DNA from: Actinomycetota bacterium
GTDB taxonomy: Bacteria > Actinomycetota > Thermoleophilia > Gaiellales > Gaiellaceae
Length of the DNA: 64,000 nt
Assembly (NCBI GenBank): GCA_013816245.1
Contig: JACDEU010000007.1
Span: forward strand, 6,430-70,429
Direction: 5' to 3'
Notes under the pieces: generated by a model
The model's input: the letters and a program-made list of their open reading frames with translations, nothing else
Database searches by the model: none
What the model was told of the DNA's origin: nothing
Translations under genes and position numbers: made by a program
Part shown: piece by piece, positions 16,432 to 25,361 of the stretch
Numbering within the stretch: position 1 is the stretch's first letter
Layout of the letters: each line of letters starts with the position of its first letter

Positions 16432-17724
16432 ATGACCCCCGTCGAGCTCCTCCAGCGCCTCATCCGGTTCGACACGACGAATCCGCCGGGGAACGAAGCG
16501 GCCTGCGTCGAGTTCGTGCGCGACCTGCTGAAAGACGCGGGCGTCGAGAGCGAGCTCTACGCGAAGGACCCGTCGCGTCCGAATCTCGTCGCACGCGTGA
16601 CCGGCAAGGGACAGAGCCGGACGCTCCTCCTCCAGGGCCACGTCGACGTCGTCACGACGACGGGCCAGGCATGGGCACGGCCGCCCTTCGGCGGCGACCT
16701 GGTGGACGGCGAGGTCTGGGGCCGCGGCGCCGTCGACATGAAGGGCGCGGTCGCGATGTACGTCTCGGCGTTCCTGCGCGCGGCACGGGGCGAGCTCGAG
16801 TTGCCGGGAGACGTTGTCCTCGTCGTCCTCAGTGACGAGGAGAACGGCGGCGACTACGGAGCCAAGTTCCTCGTCGACGAGCATCCCGAGCTGTTCGCCG
16901 GCATCCGGCACGCGCTGGGGGAGGCGGGCGGCATCTCACGGGTGATTGCCGGCAAGCGCTTCTATCCAATCCAGCTCGGCGAGAAGCAGATTTGCTGGCT
17001 GAAGGCGACGGTTCGCGGCCGCGGCGGCCACGGCGCCATGATCCACCGCGACGGGACGATGGCTCGACTCGCGCGGATGTTGCGCGACCTCGACCGTAAG
17101 CCACTCCCGATCCACGTCACGCCGATCGTGCGCGACATGATCGAGTCGATCGCGGCGCAGCTGCCGCGACCGAAGCGCGACCTCATACTGACGCTGCTCA
17201 AGCCGGGGATTGCGGACCGTGCACTCCCTCGCCTCGGCCCGAGGCTACGACCGATCGAGACGTTGCTGCGCAACACCGTCAACGCGACGATCGTGCGAGG
17301 TGGCGAGAAGGTGAATGTCATCCCGGCGGAGATCGAGCTCGAGCTCGACGGCCGCCTGCTACCCGGCTTCACGCCCGGCCAATTGATCGCCGAGCTCCAC
17401 GAGATCATCGGCGACGACATCGAGGTCGACGTCGTCCGGCACGACGCAGGCCCCGCCGAGCCCGATCTCGAGCTCTTCGACATGCTCGGCGGCGTGCTGC
17501 GAGAGCTCGATCCCGAAGGGATTCCGATGCCGCTGCTCCAGGGCGGCGTGACGGACGCGCGCTTCTTCTCGCAGCTCGGCATCCAGACGTACGGCTTCAT
17601 GCCGATGCGGCTCCCTGAGGATTTCCCGATCCTGGAGATCGTCCATGCCGCGGACGAGCGCGTCCCCGCTGCGGCGGTCGAGTTCGGAACCGAAGCGGTC
17701 TCGCGCGCCCTGCAGCGGTTCTAG
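16432..17724 (+). CDS. M20 family metallopeptidase / deacylase (ArgE/DapE-like)
   Basis: A 430-residue di-zinc hydrolase. The metal and catalytic motifs are GHVDVV near residue 69, GRGAVDMKGAVAMY near residue 100 and SDEENGG near residue 133, followed by the dimerisation lid (WLKATVRGRGGHGA). The late histidine is in EIVHAADERVPAAAV. Members remove N-acyl groups or cleave dipeptides. The lack of pathway neighbours leaves the substrate open among acetylornithine, succinyl-diaminopimelate and peptides. Confidence 0.88.
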   Translation: MTPVELLQRLIRFDTTNPPGNEAACVEFVRDLLKDAGVESELYAKDPSRPNLVARVTGKGQSRTLLLQGHVDVVTTTGQAWARPPFGGDLVDGEVWGRGAVDMKGAVAMYVSAFLRAARGELELPGDVVLVVLSDEENGGDYGAKFLVDEHPELFAGIRHALGEAGGISRVIAGKRFYPIQLGEKQICWLKATVRGRGGHGAMIHRDGTMARLARMLRDLDRKPLPIHVTPIVRDMIESIAAQLPRPKRDLILTLLKPGIADRALPRLGPRLRPIETLLRNTVNATIVRGGEKVNVIPAEIELELDGRLLPGFTPGQLIAELHEIIGDDIEVDVVRHDAGPAEPDLELFDMLGGVLRELDPEGIPMPLLQGGVTDARFFSQLGIQTYGFMPMRLPEDFPILEIVHAADERVPAAAVEFGTEAVSRALQRF

Positions 17725-17744
17725 CGCCAACCGCGGCTTGTGAT

Positions 17745-18731
17745 GTGGTCTGCTGCACGGCCCCCCAAGCCCTCCTCCGTCTGTACTCGGCCGCTGCGCT
17801 TGCCTCGGTCCTACTTGCCGGGTGCGGCGGCGGAGACGCCAAGCCGAAGACCTTGCCGGGCGTCTCGACGCCCCTCGCGATGCTCGAGGGTGTGGACCAG
17901 GTTTACGCGACAGGAGCGGAGATCGACGGTCCCGCCGGACTCGCCTTCGACCAGAACGGCAATCTCTACGTCGTCGATCACGCCAACAACCGGGTCCGCA
18001 AGATCGACACCTCCGGCGTGATTACGACAGTCGTCGGAAGCGGCGGCCCTGTCGGAATGAATCGCGGTTCGTACGCTGGAGACGGCGAACAGGCCATCCG
18101 CGCAAGGTTGCAAAAACCGATCGGGCTGGTCATCGCTCCGGACCACACCTTCTACATCGCCGACCGTGACAACGACCGGATCCGCAAGCTCGGCGAAAAC
18201 GGTGTCATAACGACGCTCGCGGGCAACGGCGCGCGCGGTTTCTCGGGCGACGTAGGCCCGACGAGGCGGGCGGCGCTCGACGAGCCCGAGACGATGGTCA
18301 TCGACAAGCGGGGAAACCTCTACGTGTCCGTGGACGGAAGCCAGCGCGTTCGCAAGATCGACGCAGACGGTGTGATCCGAACGGTCGCGGGCGACGGAGC
18401 TCCGGACTCGACCGGGGACGGGGGCCCAGCCACTCAGGCGTCCTTGCATACGTATGGCCTGGCCCTCGACAAGCAAGAGAATCTGTACGTGTCGGAGTTG
18501 GAAGGCTGCCGCGTCAGCAGGATCGACCGGGGCGGGGTGATCACGACGGTCGCCGGGACAGGAGTGTGCGAGTTTTCGGGCGACGACGGTCCCGCCGTCA
18601 AGGCTGGGCCTGCTGGGCCGTCGGGCCTGGCGATCGACAGGAACGGCAATCTCTATGTGGCGGACGGCACCCGGGTGCGAAAGATCGGTCGCAACGGCAT
18701 GATCACCACGGTCGCAGGCGAGCGCGCGTAA
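17745..18731 (+). CDS. NHL-repeat beta-propeller lipoprotein
   Basis: A 328-residue exported lipoprotein with lipobox LLAGC near residue 26. The rest is a run of about five to six NHL-type repeats, each carrying a pattern like GLAFDQNGNLYVVDHANNRVRKID followed by GVITTVVG, which should fold as one propeller on the outer face of the membrane. It has the GDGGPA-type loops common in such proteins. The partner or ligand is unknown. It lies 20 nt after the M20 gene and may share its transcript. Confidence 0.85.
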   Translation: MVCCTAPQALLRLYSAAALASVLLAGCGGGDAKPKTLPGVSTPLAMLEGVDQVYATGAEIDGPAGLAFDQNGNLYVVDHANNRVRKIDTSGVITTVVGSGGPVGMNRGSYAGDGEQAIRARLQKPIGLVIAPDHTFYIADRDNDRIRKLGENGVITTLAGNGARGFSGDVGPTRRAALDEPETMVIDKRGNLYVSVDGSQRVRKIDADGVIRTVAGDGAPDSTGDGGPATQASLHTYGLALDKQENLYVSELEGCRVSRIDRGGVITTVAGTGVCEFSGDDGPAVKAGPAGPSGLAIDRNGNLYVADGTRVRKIGRNGMITTVAGERA

Positions 18732-18762
18732 ACACCCCTGTCTCGGTAGCATCGCCGGGGTC

Positions 18763-20031
18763 GTGAGCACCTACAACCTCGAGAGACTCGACAACGGACT
18801 GCGGATCCTGACCGCGCCGATGGATTCTGCCCAGTCGGTCACCTGCGCGATCATGCTCGCGGCCGGCTCGCGTTACGAGACGCCGGATACGAACGGCATC
18901 GCGCACTTCGCGGAGCACATGTTCTTCAAAGGGACGGATCGGCGGCCAACGGCGCGCGACATCTCCATGGAGATCGACGCGATCGGCGGCGAGTTCAACG
19001 CCTTCACCGGCAAGGAGTACACGGGCTACTACGTCAAGTGCGCCGCGGAGTCGCGGGATATCGCGCTTGACGTCCTGGTGGACATGCTGCGGAACTCGAA
19101 GTTCGACCCCGACGAGATCGAGCGCGAGAAGGGCGTGATCATCGAGGAGATGAACATGTACTACGACACGCCGCGCGACTTCATCGGCGGTGTGTACGAG
19201 GATCTCCTCTACGGCGACCAGCCGCTCGGCTGGGACATCATCGGCCACAAGGAGACGATCCGGAACGCGAAGCGTGACACGTTCAACGGCTACGTCGATC
19301 ATTGGTACAGGCCGTCGCGCATGGTCATCGGCGTCGGCGGCAAGGTCGGCGACGATCTGCACGACCGAGCGCAGGAGCTGCTCGGCGACATGCCGGCGGC
19401 GGAGACCGGCCAGCCGGAGCCGGTCAAGGTCGAGCTGCACGACCGCCCGCACGTCAAGGTGCACACGAAGGCTTCTGACCAGGCGCACATCTGCATCGGA
19501 GTGCACAGCTATCCGCTCGAGCATCCGGACCGGTACGCGCTGCAGGTCCTCTCTATGGTGCTCGGCGGCGGTATGTCGTCACGCCTCTTCACCGAGGTGC
19601 GTGAGCGGCGCGGCCTGGCGTACTACGTCTACGGCCTCAACCACAGCTACACCGACGCCGGATCTCTCTACGCACAGGCGGGTGTGGACATCAACCGCAT
19701 CGACGATGCCGTGTCGACCGTTGCCGGTGAGCTACAGAAGATCGCGACGGAGCCGGTCCCGACCGACGAGCTCGAGAAAGCGAAGAGCTTCGCAAAGGGT
19801 CGATTCGTGCTCCAGCTCGAGACCTCGCAAGGTCTGATCATGTTCGGCCTGCGCCGCGAAGTGCTCGAGAGCAGGACGCCGGATCCTGAGGAGATCCTCG
19901 AGGCGATCGGCAAAGTGACCGCTGAGGACGTCAGTCGCGTGGCGCAGGACGTGATCGCGAAACAGGGACTGAACCTCGCGGTGATCGGCCCGTTCGACGA
20001 TCCCGCGCGCTTCGAAAAGCTGCTCGCCTAG
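18763..20031 (+). CDS. M16 family zinc protease (processing-peptidase-like)
   Basis: A 422-residue single-chain M16B enzyme. The inverted zinc motif HFAEH lies near residue 47 in NGIAHFAEHMFFKGT, with the second glutamate in EIEREKGVIIEEMNMYYDTP. The C-terminal homologous domain holds the RERRGLAYYVYGLNH substrate-clamp motif. It is predicted to be cytosolic, as no signal peptide is present. Homologues in Gram-positive bacteria degrade peptides; the exact substrate is not known. Confidence 0.92.
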   Translation: MSTYNLERLDNGLRILTAPMDSAQSVTCAIMLAAGSRYETPDTNGIAHFAEHMFFKGTDRRPTARDISMEIDAIGGEFNAFTGKEYTGYYVKCAAESRDIALDVLVDMLRNSKFDPDEIEREKGVIIEEMNMYYDTPRDFIGGVYEDLLYGDQPLGWDIIGHKETIRNAKRDTFNGYVDHWYRPSRMVIGVGGKVGDDLHDRAQELLGDMPAAETGQPEPVKVELHDRPHVKVHTKASDQAHICIGVHSYPLEHPDRYALQVLSMVLGGGMSSRLFTEVRERRGLAYYVYGLNHSYTDAGSLYAQAGVDINRIDDAVSTVAGELQKIATEPVPTDELEKAKSFAKGRFVLQLETSQGLIMFGLRREVLESRTPDPEEILEAIGKVTAEDVSRVAQDVIAKQGLNLAVIGPFDDPARFEKLLA

Positions 20032-20064
20032 CTTCGATCAGGGCCTGAGCGGCAGAAAGACGGC

Positions 20065-20425
20065 GTGAGAATCGCTCTGACCGCGCTACCGTCCGGTCGC
20101 CGTCACCGTGGCAGCCGGCGGCGGCGGCGCCAAATCGGCTGCTACGACGACTGTGACGACGGTCGCCGCGACGGCCACGGACGCCACCGAGACCTGGTCG
20201 GTGACCACGCACGGCCGGTTCCATTACCCGCCGGTGATCGTCAACAACTTCATGCGGAGCTGCACGAAGACACGCAACGGAAGAGAGGCGTATTGCTCGT
20301 GCACGCTCGACGAGCTGTCGAACGACGTTTCGAGCCAGGACTTCACCCGAATCGGGCTCGCGGGCGGCAGCTTTCCCCCGAGGATCCGGCGACAAGCAGC
20401 CGTCGCCTGCGCCGACAAGTTGTAG
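20065..20425 (+). CDS. Putative exported protein of unknown function, signal region frameshifted
   Basis: The C-terminal part, in the frame starting at GTG 20108, has an Ala/Thr-rich linker and then a domain with FMRSC, AYCSCTLDEL and AAVACADK, that is four cysteines likely to form disulfides outside the cell. The codons before it (GTG 20065, VRIALTAL) look like a signal peptide but are in another frame; one extra C near 20087 would explain this. I do not know its function. If the break is real, only the unexported form from 20108 could be made. Confidence 0.5.
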
Positions 20426-20428
20426 TGG

Positions 20429-22399
20429 CTAGTCCTCCGAGGCGTCGGCCGTCGCGCGTTCCTTGATCTCCTCGACGACAGTCGGATCGGCCAGAGTCGT
20501 CGTGTCGCCGAGGGCGCGATTCTCCGCGACATCGCGGAGCAGACGGCGCATGATCTTGCCGCTGCGCGTCTTTGGAAGCTCCGGTGTGAAAACGATGTTC
20601 GCCGGCTTCGCGATCGGGCCGATCTTCTTCGCAACGTGGTCCCGCAGTTCCTCGAGCATCTCGATGCTGCCCTCCTCGTCCCCCTTGAGCGTCACGTAGG
20701 CGACGATCGCCTGGCCCGTCCGCTCATCGGCCCGGCCGCAGACGGCGGCTTCGGCGACCTTCTGGTGATCGACGAGCGCGCTCTCGACCTCGATTGTCGA
20801 GATGCGATGGCCGGAGATGTTCATGACGTCGTCCACGCGCCCGAGGAGCCAGTAGTCCCCGTCCTCGTCGATGCGCGCCCCGTCGCCGGCGAAGTAGACG
20901 TCTTCGTACTTCGACCAGTACGTGTCACGGAAACGCTTGTCGTCCTTGTAGATCCCGCGCAACATCGCGGGCCACGGCCGGTCGAGCACGAGGTAGCCGC
21001 CACCGCCTGGGGCGACTTGCTCGCCGCTTTCGCTGAAGACCGCCGCTGCGACACCGGGAAAGGGCTTCGTGGCCGAGCCCGGCTTCGTCGTCGTGACACC
21101 GGGAAGCGGCGTGATCATGATCATCCCCGTCTCGGTCTGCCACCAGGTGTCGACGACGGGGGTGCGGTTGCCGCCGATGTGCTCGCGGTACCAGATCCAG
21201 GCCTCGGGATTGATCGGCTCGCCGACGCTGCCCAGGAGGCGGAGTGACGAAAGGTCGTGCCGTGCGGCATGTTCAGGCCCCCACTTCATATGGGAGCGGA
21301 TCGCCGTCGGGGCCGTGTAGAGGATGTCGATCTTGTAGCGCTCGATGATCTCCCACCAGCGCTCTGCGTTCGGATAGTTCGGAACGCCTTCGAAGATCAC
21401 ACCGGTCGTGGCGTTCGCAAGCGGGCCGTAGACGATGTAGCTATGACCGGTGACCCAGCCCACGTCTGCGGCGCACCAGTACACCGAGTCGGGTTTGACG
21501 TCGAAGATGTAGTTGTGCGTCGTCGCAACTCCCACGAGGTACCCGGCGGTGGTGTGCACGATCCCCTTGGGCTTCGCGGTGGTGCCCGACGTGTACAGGA
21601 GATACAGAAGATCCTCCGCATCCATCGGCTCGCACGGAGCGGAGGCCGGATCGTCGCTCTTTCCTTTCGTGAGCGCGTCCCACCAGGCGTCGCGCGCTTC
21701 GTCAAACGCGACTTCGCCCCCGGTGCGGCGGTGCACGACGACCTTCCGCACCGTCGGTGACTGCGCGACGGCTACGTCCGCGTTCCGCTTGAGCGGCACC
21801 TTCTTGCCGGCCCGCCACCCTTCGTCCTGGGTGATCAGCAACTCGCACTCCATGTCGTTCAGACGGTCGGACAGCGCCTCGGCGGAGAAGCCGCCGAAGA
21901 CGACTGTATGCGGCGCGCCGAGACGCGCGCACGCGAGCATGGCGACCGGAAGCTCCGGGACCATGCTCATGTAGATCCCGACCGCCGTTCCTTTCTTCAC
22001 GCCCAGCCCCTTGAGCGCGTTCGCGAAGCGGACGACGTCGCGCTGCAGATCGGCGAACGTGATCGTGCGGCGCTCGTCCTCGGGCTCGCCTTCCCAGTAG
22101 TACGCGACCTTGTCGCCATTGCCCGCCTCGACGTGCCTGTCGACGCAGTTGAAGCAGACGTTCAGCTTGCCGCCGAGGTACCACTTGGCGTACGGCGGCT
22201 CCCACTCGTAGAGCTTCGCGAAGGGCTCGAACCACGTGACGCGCTCGCGGCCCTCGGTCTCCCAGAACTCCTCCCAGTCGCGCTCGTAGATGTCCGGCTG
22301 GGCGTTGGCCTGGCGTGCGAACTCGGGATCGGGTTCGTACCGACGCTCCTCGAGGAGCATCGTGTCGATGGTGTTCGTCAGTGGTCGGGTCGGTTCCAT
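20429..22399 (-). CDS. acs: Acetyl-CoA synthetase
   Basis: A 656-residue AMP-forming acetate:CoA ligase. It has the Acs N-terminal motif WYLGGKLNVCFNCVDRH, the P-loop YTSGTTAKPKGIVH, the acetate/AMP pocket motif DTWWQTETG, the hinge GRVDDVMNISGHRIST and the acetylatable catalytic lysine in PKTRSGKIMRR. The WQTE motif separates it from the other ANL enzyme in the window. It turns acetate into acetyl-CoA in the cytosol. ATG at 22399 (MEPTRP) was chosen over a longer form and an internal ATG at 22360. Confidence 0.94.
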   Translation of the reverse strand: MEPTRPLTNTIDTMLLEERRYEPDPEFARQANAQPDIYERDWEEFWETEGRERVTWFEPFAKLYEWEPPYAKWYLGGKLNVCFNCVDRHVEAGNGDKVAYYWEGEPEDERRTITFADLQRDVVRFANALKGLGVKKGTAVGIYMSMVPELPVAMLACARLGAPHTVVFGGFSAEALSDRLNDMECELLITQDEGWRAGKKVPLKRNADVAVAQSPTVRKVVVHRRTGGEVAFDEARDAWWDALTKGKSDDPASAPCEPMDAEDLLYLLYTSGTTAKPKGIVHTTAGYLVGVATTHNYIFDVKPDSVYWCAADVGWVTGHSYIVYGPLANATTGVIFEGVPNYPNAERWWEIIERYKIDILYTAPTAIRSHMKWGPEHAARHDLSSLRLLGSVGEPINPEAWIWYREHIGGNRTPVVDTWWQTETGMIMITPLPGVTTTKPGSATKPFPGVAAAVFSESGEQVAPGGGGYLVLDRPWPAMLRGIYKDDKRFRDTYWSKYEDVYFAGDGARIDEDGDYWLLGRVDDVMNISGHRISTIEVESALVDHQKVAEAAVCGRADERTGQAIVAYVTLKGDEEGSIEMLEELRDHVAKKIGPIAKPANIVFTPELPKTRSGKIMRRLLRDVAENRALGDTTTLADPTVVEEIKERATADASED

Positions 22400-22449
22400 T
22401 GGTGGATGCCTGGGTCGCGAGCACCAAGCCACGGAAGGACGCAGGGAGT

Positions 22450-22471
22450 GCCCGGGCTGGACAGCCCGGGT
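22450..22471. other. GC-rich hairpin in the acs leader
   Basis: CCCGGGCT at 22451-22458 and AGCCCGGG at 22463-22470 form a perfect stem with a GGAC loop, extendable by wobble pairs. It lies between the end of the M24 gene and acs on the minus strand, so it may end or attenuate transcription. There is no T tract on either side. Confidence 0.4.
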
Positions 22472-22541
22472 GCGACTGAGGATGCCCCGTGGCGCCGCGT
22501 GATCGCGGGCCAGGCGCCGCCGAATGGGGCCGATCCGACCA

Positions 22542-23678
22542 CTAGGGAGTGAGGTCGTACGGGTAATCCGTGATGACCTCGTAGCCGTCCTTCGTGACGA
22601 GGACGAGGTCCTCGAGGCGAAGGCCGCCGTACCCGGAGCGGTAGAGCCCGGGCTCGATCGTGATCACGTCACCCGGAACGAGATCCTGGCCGGTCCGCCC
22701 CATGTTCGGCAGCTCGTGCACCTCGAGGCCGACTCCGTGACCGAGACCATGGAAGAACCCGTCCTCCAAAACCTCGCCGGGATCCTTGTTGAGCTGCGTC
22801 TTGTAACCGGCGTCGTGAAAGATCTCGCAGACTCCCTCGTAAAGAGCACGACCGTTCACGCCCGGCTTGACGCCGGCTGTCGAAGACTCGAGCGCCTGCT
22901 TCACGAGCCGGTACCACTCCTTCACCTCGTCGGTCGGTTCGCCCACGACGTAGGTCCGCGTCATGTCCGCGTAGCAGCCCGTTGCCTTGTCCTTCGGGAA
23001 GAGGTCGAACACGATCGGCTCGTTCGGAAGGATCTGGCCCGAGCCCATGTTGTGCCCGACGGCCGTCTGTGGGCCGTGCGCGACGATCATGTCGCTCCCC
23101 TCCACCTCGTGGTCGGCGAACACGCCCTCGATCACGCGCTTCAGCCGTTCGCTCGTGAGCGGTTCCCCGTCGACTTCGAGACCGGCGCCGTTCGGCTGTG
23201 CGCGGCGCAGCAGCTCGCGTGATGCGTCGAGTGCCGCCTCGCACGCCTTCTGAGCATTGCGGATGCCGCGCAGCTCGGTCTCGTTCTTCGCGCGGCGTCG
23301 GTTGTCGAAGAGGTCGCGGTCGACGACGAGCTCGATCCCGTTCGCACGCAGGTGGTCGGCCAGCCCGACCGGGAAAGTCTCCGGCACGGTCGCGTGCTCG
23401 ATGCCGAGCTCCCGGCAGCCCCGCAGCACGAGCTCGTTCTGGATCTCCCAGCCCTGGAGGCCCTGCGAGAAGAGCTCGTCGGCGTTCAGCTGCTCGAGCG
23501 GGACGATCTCGACTTCGGGGGCTTCCTCGCGGACCCGGGGGATCTCGAGCGAGTGCAAGACGGCGACGCGGCGATCGCCCTTCTCGACGTAGAGAAAGCT
23601 GTCGGGGACCGGGACCGGCACCTCGTGCCGGAGCTCCGGGTTGCGGACGCTGTCGCCGTAGATCAGGACGTCGGGCAC
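22542..23678 (-). CDS. M24 family aminopeptidase (Xaa-Pro dipeptidase-like)
   Basis: A 378-residue enzyme with a creatinase-like N-terminal domain (about 1-140) and a pita-bread catalytic domain. The five metal ligands are visible: Asp in VFDLFPK, Asp in CYADMTRTY, His in FFHGLGHGVGLEVHE, Glu in VITIEPGLY and Glu in GGLRLEDLVLV. It should cleave the Xaa-Pro bond of short peptides in the cytosol. It faces the amidohydrolase gene across an 80-bp region with a long perfect palindrome. Confidence 0.9.
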   Translation of the reverse strand: MPDVLIYGDSVRNPELRHEVPVPVPDSFLYVEKGDRRVAVLHSLEIPRVREEAPEVEIVPLEQLNADELFSQGLQGWEIQNELVLRGCRELGIEHATVPETFPVGLADHLRANGIELVVDRDLFDNRRRAKNETELRGIRNAQKACEAALDASRELLRRAQPNGAGLEVDGEPLTSERLKRVIEGVFADHEVEGSDMIVAHGPQTAVGHNMGSGQILPNEPIVFDLFPKDKATGCYADMTRTYVVGEPTDEVKEWYRLVKQALESSTAGVKPGVNGRALYEGVCEIFHDAGYKTQLNKDPGEVLEDGFFHGLGHGVGLEVHELPNMGRTGQDLVPGDVITIEPGLYRSGYGGLRLEDLVLVTKDGYEVITDYPYDLTP

Positions 23679-23705
23679 GGGCGGATCCTAACCGCCCAGC
23701 TACTT

Positions 23706-23742
23706 CGGACATGTGCCAGGGACTTTCCCTGGCACATGTCCG
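23706..23742. repeat. 37-bp perfect palindrome in a divergent promoter region
   Basis: A 17-bp perfect stem (23706-23722 with 23726-23742) closes a 3-nt CTT loop; the arm reads CGGACATGTGCCAGGGA. It lies between the divergent M24 and amidohydrolase genes. A very stable cruciform or hairpin is expected, and a dimeric operator, a REP-like unit or a transcription barrier are all possible. Confidence 0.6.
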
Positions 23743-23758
23743 CGAAGGCCATGGAGCG

Positions 23759-24931
23759 ATGCATAGACTTCGAAGGGTGAACGACGCGCTGCAGCGTGCC
23801 CAGCTGCTGATGGCGAAGTGGGACGACGAGCTGCGCCAGGAGCTGCCCGAGGGCGCCGACATCTTCGACGCCCACACACACCTCGGCAACGACATCGACG
23901 GCATGGCCGGGGTCTACGAGGACCTAGAGGGCGGGATGGACAAGTACGGCATCTCGCGCTGCTTCATGTTCTGCCTCGACGAGCCGGACCGGCATCCGGG
24001 TTTCCGGGCCGGCAACGACCGCACGATGGAGTTCGCCGAGCGCTCGAACGGCCGGATGATCCCGTTCGTCCGCCTCGACCTCGCGGAGGACCCGATCGGC
24101 GAGGCGAAACGCGTCCTCGACCGTGGTGCACGCGGCATCAAGCTTCATCCCCGCGCGCAGAAGTTCCTCCTGAACGACGAGCGCCTGTCGCCGATCTTCG
24201 AGCTCGCCGCCGAACGCAAGGTGCCGATCCTCATCCACGGGGGGCGCGGGCTTCCCCCGATCGCAGACGACCTGGCGCGCGTCGTCGATCGCTACCCCGA
24301 AGCGCAGCTGATCGTCGCGCACGCGGGCATCGCCGACCTGGCAGCACTCGCGGACCGGCTCGGCGGCAAAGCGGGAGTCTTCTTCGACACGTCGGTCTGG
24401 AGCCCGCTCGACCTGCTCGGCCTCTACCGGCTCGTCGGGCCCGAGCAGGTCGTCTACGCCTCCGACTATCCGTACGGACAGCAGCCCGCCTCACTGCTGA
24501 TCGCTTTGCGCACCGCGCGGCTCGCCCAGTTGAACGAGGAACAGGTTCGCGGAGTGCTTGCGGGCAATGCCAACCGCATCGCGGACGGCGGCCCGCCAAT
24601 CGAGCCGTCGGCGCCCAAGGGCAGCGACACGTTCTCCCAGCCGATGGCGCTCGCACGCATCCACCAGTACCTCTCGATGGCGACACCACTCCTCTGGACC
24701 CGGCAGCCGGACAACGTCGGGGTCCTCGGCCTCGCACTGAACGCATGCGACGATCGAGCCAACGGTCACCGCGAAGCGCTCGAGCAGATCCGCGAATTGT
24801 TGACCGCCGCGCAGGCGATGTGGTTGACCTTGCCCGCAGACGGGGACGAGCAGGACCGCATGGCGCACACGAGAGCCACCTTCCGGCTGATCCACCTCGC
24901 CGACATCGTGGCGGTGACGACCCCTGCCTGA
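23759..24931 (+). CDS. Amidohydrolase-family (TIM-barrel) metal-dependent hydrolase
   Basis: About 390 residues. The HxH metal motif is H39/H41 in DAHTHLG; further ligands are in GIKLHPR, LIHGG, VAHAG and YASDYPYG, the pattern of the amidohydrolase_2 group (decarboxylases and lactone or amide hydrolases). The start is uncertain among ATG 23759, GTG 23777 and ATG 23810. Its stop overlaps by 8 nt the first gene of the molybdenum hydroxylase, so it probably works in the same, unknown, degradation route. Confidence 0.82.
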   Translation: MHRLRRVNDALQRAQLLMAKWDDELRQELPEGADIFDAHTHLGNDIDGMAGVYEDLEGGMDKYGISRCFMFCLDEPDRHPGFRAGNDRTMEFAERSNGRMIPFVRLDLAEDPIGEAKRVLDRGARGIKLHPRAQKFLLNDERLSPIFELAAERKVPILIHGGRGLPPIADDLARVVDRYPEAQLIVAHAGIADLAALADRLGGKAGVFFDTSVWSPLDLLGLYRLVGPEQVVYASDYPYGQQPASLLIALRTARLAQLNEEQVRGVLAGNANRIADGGPPIEPSAPKGSDTFSQPMALARIHQYLSMATPLLWTRQPDNVGVLGLALNACDDRANGHREALEQIRELLTAAQAMWLTLPADGDEQDRMAHTRATFRLIHLADIVAVTTPA

Positions 24932-25361
24932 GCTCCGGATCAACGGGGATGCGTATTCCGTCGACGCGCCCGTCGGGCGCTCCCTTGCCCAGGTCCTGCG
25001 CGAAGACCTCGGGCTCACCGGCACGAAGGTCGCGTGCGGCGAAGGGCACTGCGGTGCGTGCACCGTCCAGCTCGACGGCGTTCCGACGCTCTCGTGCATC
25101 ACGCTCGTGCACACGGTCGGCGAGCGCGAGGTGACGACGATCGAAGGTCTCCGCGATCACCCGCTGATCGCCGCGTTCGTTCGTGCCGACGCCGTTCAGT
25201 GCGGCTTCTGCACCCCGGGACAGGTCGTGTCGGCGGCGGCGCTCGTCGGAGCAAACCCGAGCCCGTCACACGACGAGATCCTGCATGCGATGTCCGGCAA
25301 CATCTGCCGTTGCGGCACCTATCCGAAGATCGAGGAGGCCATCACCACGTGGCAAGACTGA
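24924..25361 (+). CDS. Molybdenum hydroxylase small subunit, two [2Fe-2S] clusters
   Basis: A 145-residue CoxS/XdhC-type iron-sulfur subunit of the xanthine oxidase family. The plant-ferredoxin-type cluster uses C38, C43, C46 and C58; the helical second cluster uses C93, C96, C128 and C130 (CGFC...CRC). It passes electrons from the Mo site to the FAD subunit. No ATG, GTG or TTG lies between the upstream in-frame TGA and the conserved start of the fold, so a CTG at 24924 is the likely start, overlapping the amidohydrolase stop. Confidence 0.85.
   Translation: MPELRINGDAYSVDAPVGRSLAQVLREDLGLTGTKVACGEGHCGACTVQLDGVPTLSCITLVHTVGEREVTTIEGLRDHPLIAAFVRADAVQCGFCTPGQVVSAAALVGANPSPSHDEILHAMSGNICRCGTYPKIEEAITTWQD

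Noticed and set aside
24231-25160. Long minus-strand Arg-rich frame opposite the amidohydrolase gene.
   Set aside because: Its composition is that of GC-rich antisense frames and the plus strand carries clear enzyme motifs.
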